A stretch of DNA of 15,055 nt, taken from positions 1 to 15,055 of the forward strand of contig JALSQB010000057.1 of assembly GCA_026985655.1 (NCBI GenBank). Reading direction: 5' to 3'. The notes beneath the pieces were generated by a model. It did no database searches. It saw nothing but the letters and a program-made list of their open reading frames with translations, and was not told the DNA's origin. Positions 1-6,397 of this stretch are shown in pieces; within the stretch, counting starts at the first letter, position 1; every line of letters begins with the position of its first letter. Source of the DNA: Campylobacteraceae bacterium. Its GTDB lineage: Bacteria > Campylobacterota > Campylobacteria > Campylobacterales > Sulfurovaceae. Made by a program: the position numbers and the translations under genes.

Positions 1-9
1 TGCTAAAAT
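1..9 (+). promoter_or_regulatory. Probable extended -10 promoter of tig
   Basis: The first nine bases read TGCTAAAAT, a TGn extension followed by a TAAAAT hexamer. A start point about seven bases downstream would leave a leader of roughly 25 bases before the tig start codon at 41, with AAGGA at 31-35 as ribosome binding site. Any -35 region lies outside the window, so only half of the promoter can be judged. Confidence 0.5.
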
Positions 10-40
10 TCGGCAATTATTTTGGATAAAAAGGATTGTA

Positions 41-1333
41 ATGAATATTACAGCAACAAAAACTGATGCAGCGAACGTATCAGTAGTAGCAACTATTGAG
101 ACAGCAGACATTGAAAAGAATTTAAATAAAGCAGCTAAAGAAATAGCTAAAACTGCTTCAGTAGATGGTTTTAGAAAAGGGAAAGTACCTGTAGCTAAAA
201 TTAAGATGATGTATGCAGAACAACTTCAGCAAGATGCTGAGAACCAAGCAGTTCAAGACATTTTAGCCCAAGCTAAAAAAGAGTTAGAGATTAATGATGC
301 AGATATTATTGCTGACCCATCATTTAAAAAATATGATAAAACAGATGATAAAATTGATTTAGAACTTTCAATCTCTCTTCGACCTGTGATTGAAGCAGAG
401 GGTTACAAAGATTTAGCTCCTAAATATGATGAACCAAGCGTAGAAGATGCTGAAATTGAAGAAAAATTAAAAACACTTTTAGAGTCTAATGCTCCTTACG
501 TTAGCGTAGAGGGTAAAAGAGCATTACAAAAAGATGACCAAGCAAACTTTGATTTTGTTGGAAGCATTGATGGTGTTGAATTTGAAGGTGGAAAAGCAGA
601 GAAATTTGACCTTGTTATTGGTTCAGGTCAATTCATTCCTGGTTTTGAAGACCAAATGGAAGGCATGAAAGTTGATGAGAAAAAAGATATTACTGTTACT
701 TTCCCTGAAGATTACCAATCAACTGACCTTGCTGGAAAAGAGGCTGTTTTTGCTGTAACACTTAACGACATTAAAGAAAAAGCTGAAGCAACACTTGATG
801 AAGAGATGGTTAAAAGACTCATTCCAAATGAAGAAGACGCAACGGCTGACACAGTAAAAGAAAAAATTGCTGAACAAATTAAAGCTGAAAAAGTTTCTAA
901 ACTTTACAATGAAACACTTAAGCCAGAGCTTATTGAAGCACTTGTAGCTAAGTATGACTTCGCTTTACCTCAAAACATTGTTGAGCAAGAGATTGATGCA
1001 CAAGTAAACAACAAAGCCAGAGAGATGGACGAAGAAGAGTTAGCAACTTATAAAGACAATGAAGAGAAAATCAATGAGCTTAGAGAGTCTGTTAAAGAGA
1101 TGGCAACCAACTCTGTAAAAGCAACTTTCCTTGTTGATTACCTTGCTAAAGAAGAGGGTATAGAAGTTCATGACCAAGAAGTTTCTCAAACCATTTACTA
1201 CGAAGCGATGATGTCAGGTCAAGACCCTCAAGAAGTAATTAAGTATTACCAAGAGAATAATCTTTTACCTGCTGTTAAAATGGGTATGATTGAAGACAAA
1301 CTATTTGCTCAAATTATTGGAATTGACCAATAG
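41..1333 (+). CDS. tig: Trigger factor, ribosome-associated chaperone
   Basis: Encodes a 430-residue trigger factor, the chaperone and peptidyl-prolyl isomerase that docks at the ribosomal exit tunnel and shields nascent chains. The three-domain layout is complete: the N-terminal ribosome-binding part carries the docking signature GFRKGKVP at residues 43-50; an FKBP-type isomerase domain covers about 163-245, with GSGQFIPGFEDQMEGM near 194-209; and a long acidic, helical C-terminal chaperone domain runs to the end. Length is normal for the family (E. coli about 432). The ATG at 41 is preceded by AAGGA at 31-35, five bases away. It heads the tig-clpP-def order common in Campylobacterota; the 114-base gap to clpP means co-transcription is possible but not shown. 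Confidence 0.98.
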   Translation: MNITATKTDAANVSVVATIETADIEKNLNKAAKEIAKTASVDGFRKGKVPVAKIKMMYAEQLQQDAENQAVQDILAQAKKELEINDADIIADPSFKKYDKTDDKIDLELSISLRPVIEAEGYKDLAPKYDEPSVEDAEIEEKLKTLLESNAPYVSVEGKRALQKDDQANFDFVGSIDGVEFEGGKAEKFDLVIGSGQFIPGFEDQMEGMKVDEKKDITVTFPEDYQSTDLAGKEAVFAVTLNDIKEKAEATLDEEMVKRLIPNEEDATADTVKEKIAEQIKAEKVSKLYNETLKPELIEALVAKYDFALPQNIVEQEIDAQVNNKAREMDEEELATYKDNEEKINELRESVKEMATNSVKATFLVDYLAKEEGIEVHDQEVSQTIYYEAMMSGQDPQEVIKYYQENNLLPAVKMGMIEDKLFAQIIGIDQ

Positions 1334-1346
1334 TTTATCTAAATTT

Positions 1347-1370
1347 GTGGTGCATTACAATGCACCCTAC
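1347..1370. repeat. REP-like palindrome between tig and clpP
   Basis: GGTGCAT (1349-1355) and ATGCACC (1360-1366) form a perfect 7-bp stem around the loop TACA, flanked by GT on the left and CTAC on the right. It is not followed by a T-run, so it does not look like an intrinsic terminator. The outline GT..GGTGCAT/ATGCACCCTAC resembles, from memory, short palindromes of the GTAGGGTGCATTA type scattered in many bacterial genomes. No second copy occurs in this window, so repeat status is inferred. Confidence 0.5.
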
Positions 1371-1380
1371 CTCTCTTTCA

Positions 1381-1407
1381 ATACACTTATAAGTAAAAAA
1401 AGTGTAT
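1381..1407. other. A/T-rich dyad upstream of clpP
   Basis: ATACACTT (1381-1388) is exactly matched by AAGTGTAT (1400-1407), an 8-bp inverted repeat with an 11-base spacer. Within it ACTTATAAGT (1384-1393) is itself a perfect palindrome. It lies 40 bases before the clpP start. It could be an operator, an RNA hairpin in the tig-clpP transcript, or chance in A/T-rich DNA; no T-run follows. Confidence 0.3.
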
Positions 1408-1447
1408 CCTCCTAACAATTAAAAATTATAAAACAAAGGTAACATTA

Positions 1448-2035
1448 ATGAGTTATATTCCTTACGTTGTAGAGCAAACAGGTCGTGGTGAACGAAGTTA
1501 TGACATCTATTCAAGACTATTAAAAGACAGAATTATTATGATGAGTGGAGAAGTAAACGACCAAGTTGCTTCAACCATTGTGGCTCAACTTCTTTTTTTA
1601 GAAGCCCAAGACCCTGACAAAGACATCTATTTTTACATTAACTCTCCAGGTGGGGTCATTACCTCTGGACTTGCGATGTTTGACACGATGAACTACATTA
1701 AACCCGATATTGTGACCATCTGTATAGGTCAAGCAGCCTCAATGGGGGCATTTTTACTCTCATCTGGTGCAAAAGGTAAACGTTATGCTCTTCCAAATGC
1801 AAGAATTATGATTCACCAACCTTCAGGTGGCGCACAAGGTCAATCAACTGACATTCAAATTCAAGCTGAAGAGATTCAACGTCTAAAAGACATACTTAAC
1901 GAAATCATGGCTGATAACTGTGGTAAAAAAGCCAAAGAGCTTGAAAAAGATACGGAAAGAGATAACTTTATGTCTTCAGCTGAAGCAGTAGAGTATGGTC
2001 TTATTGATCAAATCTTAACAAAGAGCTTTAGCTAA
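1448..2035 (+). CDS. clpP: ATP-dependent Clp protease proteolytic subunit ClpP
   Basis: Encodes the 195-residue serine peptidase that assembles as a double heptameric barrel and degrades proteins fed by Clp ATPases such as ClpX or ClpA in the cytoplasm. The catalytic triad is visible: Ser98 in GQAASMGAF, His123 in MIHQPSGG and Asp172 in ERDNF. The oxyanion-hole stretch NSPGG is at 65-69. Length matches the family (about 195-207), with little or no propeptide. The ATG at 1448 is supported by AAGG at 1436-1439. def follows after eight bases, so clpP and def are almost certainly co-transcribed. No Clp ATPase gene lies in the window. Confidence 0.98.
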   Translation: MSYIPYVVEQTGRGERSYDIYSRLLKDRIIMMSGEVNDQVASTIVAQLLFLEAQDPDKDIYFYINSPGGVITSGLAMFDTMNYIKPDIVTICIGQAASMGAFLLSSGAKGKRYALPNARIMIHQPSGGAQGQSTDIQIQAEEIQRLKDILNEIMADNCGKKAKELEKDTERDNFMSSAEAVEYGLIDQILTKSFS

Positions 2036-2043
2036 GGTTTTAA

Positions 2044-2559
2044 ATGATTCAAGATATAGTTGTGTACCCCGATAAACGTTTAAAGCAAATCTCTAAAGAG
2101 GTGACGCAGTTTGATGAAACACTGCATACCCTACTAGATGATATGTACGATACTATGGTAAGTAAAAAAGGGGTCGGTTTGGCTGCCATTCAAATTGGTG
2201 TGGCTAAACGGGTTTTGATTATTAATCTTCCTGAAGATGATAATGACGATGTGGTAATTAAAAAAGAGGATACTTTGGAGATTATCAACCCCATATTTCT
2301 TTCAAAAGAGGGTTCTTGTAAACATCAAGAGGGGTGTCTTTCTATTCCTGGTTTTTATGAAGATATTGAACGTGCCAAAAAAGTTATTATGGAATATCAA
2401 GACCGTGATGGGGTAAAACACACCATTGAAAATGATGATTTTTTGGCCATTGCACTTCAGCATGAACACGACCATTTAGAAGGAAAAGTTTTTGTTGAGA
2501 AGCTCTCTATTTTAAAACGTAAAAAATTTGAAAAAGAGTGGAAAAAGAAGTACAAATAG
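2044..2559 (+). CDS. def: Peptide deformylase
   Basis: Encodes a 171-residue metallo-enzyme that removes the N-formyl group from nascent polypeptides. All three family motifs are present: GVGLAAIQ (43-50), EGCLS (96-100, metal ligand Cys98) and QHEHDHLEG (139-147, metal ligands His140 and His144, catalytic Glu141). Ile49 replaces the more usual Pro of motif I, a variant I associate with Campylobacterota such as Helicobacter. The C-terminal KRKKFEKEWKKKYK tail is lysine-rich. The ribosome binding site AAGG (2034-2037) overlaps the clpP stop codon, indicating tight coupling with clpP. The common partner fmt is not adjacent. Confidence 0.97.
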   Translation: MIQDIVVYPDKRLKQISKEVTQFDETLHTLLDDMYDTMVSKKGVGLAAIQIGVAKRVLIINLPEDDNDDVVIKKEDTLEIINPIFLSKEGSCKHQEGCLSIPGFYEDIERAKKVIMEYQDRDGVKHTIENDDFLAIALQHEHDHLEGKVFVEKLSILKRKKFEKEWKKKYK

Positions 2560-2755
2560 CATTTTTGCTTATAAAGCTTCCCCTGCTCTAAGCCCACAAA
2601 CCCATGCTAAATGGAGGTTAAACCCTCCTGACTTCACCTATCCACACCACAAAAAGAGAGTAGAAAGCCCCAAGCTTATAACCTTTTTTTGAATTAAGCA
2701 GTTAGTTCTGCAAAAATTTAACTGTGGTATTCCGTTGAACTCAGGCTTATAGTCC
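2560..2755. other. C-rich non-coding gap between convergent def and cysG
   Basis: This 196-base gap separates two convergent genes and does not look like ordinary A/T-rich spacer. 2574-2650 is about half G+C by hand count, with C far exceeding G on the plus strand. It contains hairpin potential at GGAGG/CCTCC (2613-2617/2624-2628) and CCAT/ATGG (2602-2605/2611-2614), and another at CAGTTA/TAACTG (2699-2704/2719-2724). A run of seven T (2684-2690) could help end def transcripts, although no compact G/C hairpin stands directly before it. A plus-strand frame is open from def to 2692 but has no start codon. I cannot identify the block; a decayed mobile element or a structured RNA are both possible. 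Confidence 0.4.
2569..2681. repeat. Imperfect inverted repeat bounding the C-rich block
   Basis: TTATAAAGCTT at 2569-2579 is mirrored by AAGCTTATAA at 2672-2681, differing by one base. The pair encloses the C-rich segment, as terminal repeats of a small non-autonomous element might. A variant of the right end, CAGGCTTATAGTCCTT at 2742-2757, repeats CAAGCTTATAACCTT (2671-2685) in direct orientation. No target-site duplication is obvious. Confidence 0.35.
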
Positions 2756-3994
2756 TTAAGTGTTAAACACATTCACCACCTCCCCAAATACCAAAATAGA
2801 AGGGCGTATCATCTCTTTTGATGCCTCTTCTAAACTCTCCAAAGTACAACGCGTAATCTTTTGATTGGGGCGACTGGCATTGGAGATAATGGCACAAGGT
2901 TTACTTTGAATTACCCCTTGTTTTTTGGCTTCATCGACTATCTCAACAATGCGACTTAAGCCCATAAGAACAACTACCGTATGGTTCTTTCTATGTAGTA
3001 AATCAATCCAAGTAAGGTTCAGACTATGCCCTTTTGAGTGAGGGGAGACAATGGAAAATGAAGAGGCGTAATCACGTGCTGTAATGGGAATGTCTCCAAA
3101 CATTGGGGCAGAAATGGAAGAGCTAATACCTGGAATGACCTGTGTCGAGATGCCCAATGCTTCTAAAAAGAGTTTCTCTTCAGCCCCACGTCCAAAGACA
3201 TAAGGGTCACCACTTTTGAGTCGTGCGACACTTTTTCTTTGTTGGACATAGTGCAAAATAACCTCATGAATCTCCTCTTGGGATTTAGAATGATGCCCCT
3301 TTTTTTTACCCACATAAACTTTTTCAGTAGTTTTGGGAATAAGTGCCATAATCTCCTCACTTATGAGATTGTCATAAAGCACTACGTCCACACTTTGCAT
3401 GATTTTATACGCTTTTAAAGTCAATAAATCGGGGTTACCCAAACCACAACCTACCAAATAGACTTTGGCATTAAGTGCTTGTAACTCTTTGTTAGTTTGG
3501 CTAATGTCAATGACCTTAGCCTCTCGTTCTTGCTGTTTCTTAGCCAAATAGGTTTCAATGTCTTTAGGAATTAACGCTTCACACTCATCGCGAAAATATT
3601 TGGCAACCGTAGGACTTGCCCCATTGCTTGAAACAGCGATTTGTAGAGGTTTATTTGGGGTTAATGCCATAAAATAAAAATCGCAAAGTCTAGGAACATC
3701 AACCACATTGAGCAGAAGTTGATGCTCTTTTTTGTACGCCAATAAAGCGTTGCTTACTTCCATATTGCCTGTGGCATCAATGACAATACTCTCTTCTAAG
3801 TCACTAAGTTCAAAATTTTTGATGTTTATGTCTGACGTAAGCGTAAAGATTTCATCTAAACAATGCTTTGTTATAATACGAAATTCAATCTTGTTTTCAT
3901 TTAACACTTGGGCTTTTTGGCGTGCAACATTTCCTCCACCTATGAGGAGAATTTTAGGATTTTTTAAAAGAATTGGAAGAGAGTTATGTTTCAT
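2756..3994 (-). CDS. cysG: CysG-like bifunctional siroheme synthase (precorrin-2 dehydrogenase/ferrochelatase + uroporphyrinogen-III C-methyltransferase)
   Basis: Encodes 412 residues with two enzymes in one chain, converting uroporphyrinogen III to siroheme for sulfite or nitrite reductases. The N-terminal half is a Rossmann NAD-binding module (GGGNVARQKA at 19-28), then NVVDVP (96-101) and the SSNGASP motif (122-128, Ser127). The C-terminal half is a SAM-dependent methyltransferase: VGCGLGNPDLLTL (181-193), RLKSGDPYVFGRGAEE (258-273) and VIPGISSS (286-293). The domain order is that of enterobacterial CysG (about 457 residues), but the helical connector between the modules is roughly 40-45 residues shorter. 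The ATG at 3994 has AAAGAG at 4000-4005 on the reverse strand. It is divergent from ywbE; no assimilatory reductase gene is visible nearby. Confidence 0.93.
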   Translation of the reverse strand: MKHNSLPILLKNPKILLIGGGNVARQKAQVLNENKIEFRIITKHCLDEIFTLTSDINIKNFELSDLEESIVIDATGNMEVSNALLAYKKEHQLLLNVVDVPRLCDFYFMALTPNKPLQIAVSSNGASPTVAKYFRDECEALIPKDIETYLAKKQQEREAKVIDISQTNKELQALNAKVYLVGCGLGNPDLLTLKAYKIMQSVDVVLYDNLISEEIMALIPKTTEKVYVGKKKGHHSKSQEEIHEVILHYVQQRKSVARLKSGDPYVFGRGAEEKLFLEALGISTQVIPGISSSISAPMFGDIPITARDYASSFSIVSPHSKGHSLNLTWIDLLHRKNHTVVVLMGLSRIVEIVDEAKKQGVIQSKPCAIISNASRPNQKITRCTLESLEEASKEMIRPSILVFGEVVNVFNT

Positions 3995-4026
3995 TGATGC
4001 TCTTTGTTGTTAGGCTTTTGGAAAAC

Positions 4027-4032
4027 ATAATA
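4027..4032 (-). promoter_or_regulatory. Probable -10 element of cysG
   Basis: On the reverse strand this reads TATTAT, with the cysG start codon about 32 bases further on, a normal leader length that contains the AAAGAG ribosome binding site. No convincing -35 is seen, which is usual for Campylobacterota. It lies about 20 bases from the -10 of the divergent ywbE gene, so the two promoters overlap in space. Confidence 0.45.
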
Positions 4033-4050
4033 GCGTTTTTTTAACTTTTT

Positions 4051-4059
4051 TGTTATACT
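4051..4059 (+). promoter_or_regulatory. Extended -10 promoter of ywbE
   Basis: TGTTATACT is a TGn extension plus a TATACT hexamer. It sits 23 bases before the ywbE start codon at 4083, with AAGGA at 4072-4076 in between. The upstream side is made of T-runs, the A/T-phased pattern typical of epsilonproteobacterial promoters. Confidence 0.55.
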
Positions 4060-4082
4060 TTTTAAAATAAAAAGGAAAATGA

Positions 4083-4280
4083 ATGCTTGATGGAACAAAA
4101 AGAGCCGACATTAAAAGTGGTAGTGAAGTAAACATTGTACTAAAAGAAGACCAAGATACAGGACACCTAACTTGGGGAATTGTCCGTGATATTTTAACCA
4201 AGTCTAAAACCCACCCTCATGGGATTAAAGTTCGTTTAATGAGCCGTGAAGTGGGTCGGGTTAAAGAGATATTGAAGTAG
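4083..4280 (+). CDS. YwbE family protein (DUF2196)
   Basis: A complete 65-residue gene. The protein matches my memory of Bacillus subtilis YwbE and its relatives along its whole length: an N-terminal R-A-D-I-K-S-G stretch, VNIVLKEDQDTG (16-27), GIVRDILT (32-39) and the hallmark HPHGIKVRL (44-52), followed by VGRVKEIL. The family is small, basic, predicted all-beta and cytoplasmic; its molecular function is not established as far as I know. The start is supported by AAGGA at 4072-4076. It has its own promoter, is divergent from cysG, and is separated from purM by 150 bases containing another promoter, so it is probably monocistronic. Confidence 0.88.
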   Translation: MLDGTKRADIKSGSEVNIVLKEDQDTGHLTWGIVRDILTKSKTHPHGIKVRLMSREVGRVKEILK

Positions 4281-4389
4281 AAACATTTTGGATTGATGAT
4301 AATCTTGTGTAGTAGCCATTTATCTAAAAAACATTATAATTTAACATAGTGGTAATCTTCCACCCAAACCCTTAAAAGTTAATATTCGC

Positions 4390-4395
4390 TATAAT
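4390..4395 (+). promoter_or_regulatory. Probable -10 element of purM
   Basis: A perfect TATAAT lies 35 bases before the purM start codon. A second TATAAT at 4335-4340 could serve a longer leader. The AGGA ribosome binding site of purM is at 4421-4424. The rest of the 4281-4430 gap shows no strong terminator for ywbE; GTGG/CCAC near 4350-4363 is only a weak dyad. Confidence 0.5.
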
Positions 4396-4430
4396 ACGCC
4401 AATTTTTTAATCACAACCTTAGGACACAAC

Positions 4431-5426
4431 ATGGCAAACATTTCATATAAAGATGCTGGAGTCGATATAGACGCAGGAAACAATTTCGTAGAGGCAATTA
4501 AAGCCGATGTAAAATCAACCTTTGATAAAAACGTCATAGGGGGCATTGGTTCATTTGCAGGGGCATACGCTTTGCCTACTGGATACAAAGAGCCTGTTAT
4601 TCTTTCAGCAACTGATGGCGTGGGTACAAAACTAAAACTTGCCATTGAATCCAATAAATTTGATACCGTTGGGATTGACTTGGTCGCCATGTGTGTCAAT
4701 GACCTCATTTGTAACTTTGGAACGCCAATGTTTTTTCTTGACTACTATGCTACAGGTAAACTTATACCAGAAAATGCCAAAGATGTAGTCGCAGGTATTG
4801 CAGAGGGTTGTAGAAGAAGTGAATGTTCTTTAGTCGGTGGAGAAACGGCTGAGATGCCAGGCATGTACAGCCATGATGATTTTGACTTAGCAGGGTTTGC
4901 CGTAGGGATTGCCGAGCGTTCAGAGATGGACACAGTATCAAACGTTAAAGAGGGGCAAGTGATTTTAGCACTTCCAAGCTCTGGCGTACACTCTAATGGT
5001 TATTCACTGGTAAGAAAACTTTTCTTTGATAAATTAGGAATGTCCTTAGATTCAGAGTTCAATGGCAAACCATTAATTGAAACGCTACTCGAACCGACAC
5101 GAATTTACGTTAAAGAGTTTAAAGAAAATAGAGAGAAAATTGTAGCCCTTGCACATATTACAGGAGGAGGGATTGTTGAGAACCTACCACGTGTTTTGCC
5201 AGAGGGAATGCGTGCTAAAATTTCAAAAGAGAGCATTCAAGTACTGCCTATTTTTAAATTTATGGCTGACTATATTGATGAAGAAGAGATGTTTAGAACC
5301 TTTAACATGGGTGTAGGTATGGTATTGGTTGTTGAAGCTGAAAATGTAGAAAGCATTTGTGCCAACACAGATGCCTATGTAATTGGTGCCATGATTAAAG
5401 GTGAAAAGGGTGTTGATTTAATTTAA
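4431..5426 (+). CDS. purM: Phosphoribosylformylglycinamidine cyclo-ligase (AIR synthetase)
   Basis: Encodes a 331-residue PurM, which closes the imidazole ring of FGAM to give AIR with ATP in de novo purine synthesis. Recognised by the ATP-binding stretch SATDGVGTKLKLA (59-71), VNDL (89-92), GGETAEMPG (136-144), SSGVHSNGYSLVR (183-195) and the glycine-rich GGGIVENLPRVLP (245-257). Length is typical (about 330-350). The ATG at 4431 is preceded by AGGA at 4421-4424. No other purine gene is adjacent. Downstream lies the dyad cluster in front of the LysR gene, which may also form the end of the purM transcript. Confidence 0.97.
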   Translation: MANISYKDAGVDIDAGNNFVEAIKADVKSTFDKNVIGGIGSFAGAYALPTGYKEPVILSATDGVGTKLKLAIESNKFDTVGIDLVAMCVNDLICNFGTPMFFLDYYATGKLIPENAKDVVAGIAEGCRRSECSLVGGETAEMPGMYSHDDFDLAGFAVGIAERSEMDTVSNVKEGQVILALPSSGVHSNGYSLVRKLFFDKLGMSLDSEFNGKPLIETLLEPTRIYVKEFKENREKIVALAHITGGGIVENLPRVLPEGMRAKISKESIQVLPIFKFMADYIDEEEMFRTFNMGVGMVLVVEAENVESICANTDAYVIGAMIKGEKGVDLI

Positions 5427-5427
5427 T

Positions 5428-5474
5428 ATCAAGTTTTTTTGATGATAAATCAAAAAAATAACTATTTTTTTGAT
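5428..5474. promoter_or_regulatory. Dyad cluster upstream of the LysR gene, candidate autoregulatory operator and/or purM terminator
   Basis: TTTTTTTGAT (5434-5443) and ATCAAAAAAA (5449-5458) are an exact 10-bp inverted repeat separated by GATAA, and TTTTTTTGAT recurs at 5465-5474, running into the -10 box. Counting only the ATCAA/TTGAT cores there are four, at 5428-5432, 5439-5443, 5449-5453 and 5470-5474; their centres are 11, 10 and 21 bases apart, so all face the same side of the helix. LysR-type regulators usually bind dyads of T-N11-A form next to their own promoters, so autoregulation is a reasonable inference. The hairpin followed by seven T could alternatively act as a weak terminator for purM. 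Confidence 0.5.
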
Positions 5475-5479
5475 ATAAT
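5474..5479 (+). promoter_or_regulatory. -10 element of the LysR gene, almost on the start codon
   Basis: A perfect TATAAT ends only six bases before the ATG at 5486. Transcription starting six to seven bases after the hexamer would begin at or next to the A of the ATG, giving a leaderless message. No Shine-Dalgarno sequence is present in the preceding A/T-rich DNA, which is consistent with that. Confidence 0.5.
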
Positions 5480-5485
5480 ATTTTT

Positions 5486-6397
5486 ATGAATAATAAAAAA
5501 GATAAATTAACCCTACGTCAGCTTGAAATATTTTTAAATGTTGTAAAAGAGGGACATCTTACCAACGTTGCTAAAGGCATGGGACTGAGTCAATCGGCTA
5601 TCTCTATGGCAATAAAAGAGCTTGAAAAAATCTTAGGTAATCCTCTTTTTGACCGAATTAACAAAAAACTTATCCTCAATGAAATGGGTCGTGCTTTTGA
5701 AAAAGAGATTACGCCTATTTTAAAAAAAATCAATGACATAGAATATGAATTCAAAAATACAGCCAACAAAGGTATGGTACGTGTGGGAGCAAGTACTACA
5801 ATTGTAGATTATCTTATGCCTCCGATTATCTGTTCTTACATGAACAACTACCCCGATGTCAAAGTCGCCCTTAAAGAGGGAAATACAAAAAATATTGTCA
5901 ATCTCATCAAAGAGGGTGAACTTGATGTTGCCTTTATTGAGGGAGTTGTTAATGATTCTGATATTATTAAAACCATTATTGGGGTCGATGAACTCATTGT
6001 AGTCACCACCAATAAAGAACTTGAAGAGCAGTGCTTTATAGATACCCTTCAAGATAAAAAATGGGTTCTTAGAGAAGAAGGTTCTGGGACGCGTGAAGTT
6101 TTTTTAGATTATATTAAAGATAAAGTACAACACCTTAATATCTTTTTGGAACTAGGACATACCGAATCGATTAAATCTTTACTGCTTAACCACCAATGTG
6201 TTACCTGTATCTCTAAAATTGCTGTAAGTTCGGAAATTGAAAACAAAAAGCTTATTCAAATCCCTCTACGCAACTTTGAATGTAAACGAAACTTTTACAT
6301 GATTTACCATAAAGACAAATACAAAAGTGAACTCTTTGAGAAGTTTATCACCTTTACACAAAATATGATGAGAAAGATGTTACGAGAGAAGAGTTAA
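5486..6397 (+). CDS. LysR-type transcriptional regulator
   Basis: A 303-residue regulator with the standard LysR plan. The winged helix-turn-helix spans about 8-68 (LRQLEIFLNVVKEGHLTNVA, then GLSQSAISMAIKELE with the recognition helix, then LFDR). A linker helix and a two-lobe periplasmic-binding-like effector domain follow from about 90 (MVRVGASTTI) to 290, with REEGSGTR near 196-203, a stretch found in CysL/CbbR-like members. The effector cannot be read from sequence; relatives of this type are often linked to sulfur, carbon or selenium metabolism, so a role tied to the nearby siroheme or Moco genes is only a guess. The start is chosen because the HTH begins right after it; there is no ribosome binding site. 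Its 3' end overlaps mobA by 18 bases, tail to tail. Confidence 0.93.
   Translation: MNNKKDKLTLRQLEIFLNVVKEGHLTNVAKGMGLSQSAISMAIKELEKILGNPLFDRINKKLILNEMGRAFEKEITPILKKINDIEYEFKNTANKGMVRVGASTTIVDYLMPPIICSYMNNYPDVKVALKEGNTKNIVNLIKEGELDVAFIEGVVNDSDIIKTIIGVDELIVVTTNKELEEQCFIDTLQDKKWVLREEGSGTREVFLDYIKDKVQHLNIFLELGHTESIKSLLLNHQCVTCISKIAVSSEIENKKLIQIPLRNFECKRNFYMIYHKDKYKSELFEKFITFTQNMMRKMLREKS

Noticed and set aside
2684..2690. T7 run as a classic intrinsic terminator of def
   Set aside because: No compact G/C-rich hairpin stands directly before it; only the long, imperfect TTATAAAGCTT/AAGCTTATAA pairing could support one, so it is not listed as a terminator.
2561..2692. Plus-strand open frame of about 44 codons after def
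   Set aside because: It has no ATG, GTG or TTG with a ribosome binding site, continues out of phase from the def gene, and its codon use is unlike the neighbours. Treated as non-coding.
3732..4013. Plus-strand 93-codon frame opposite cysG
   Set aside because: Lies antisense to the conserved Rossmann domain of cysG, lacks a ribosome binding site and encodes a low-complexity sequence with no family resemblance; a shadow of the real gene.
5434..5471. Firm terminator call for purM
   Set aside because: The 10-bp stem is made almost only of A:T pairs and the T-run comes six bases after it; operator function upstream of a LysR gene explains the same sequence at least as well.
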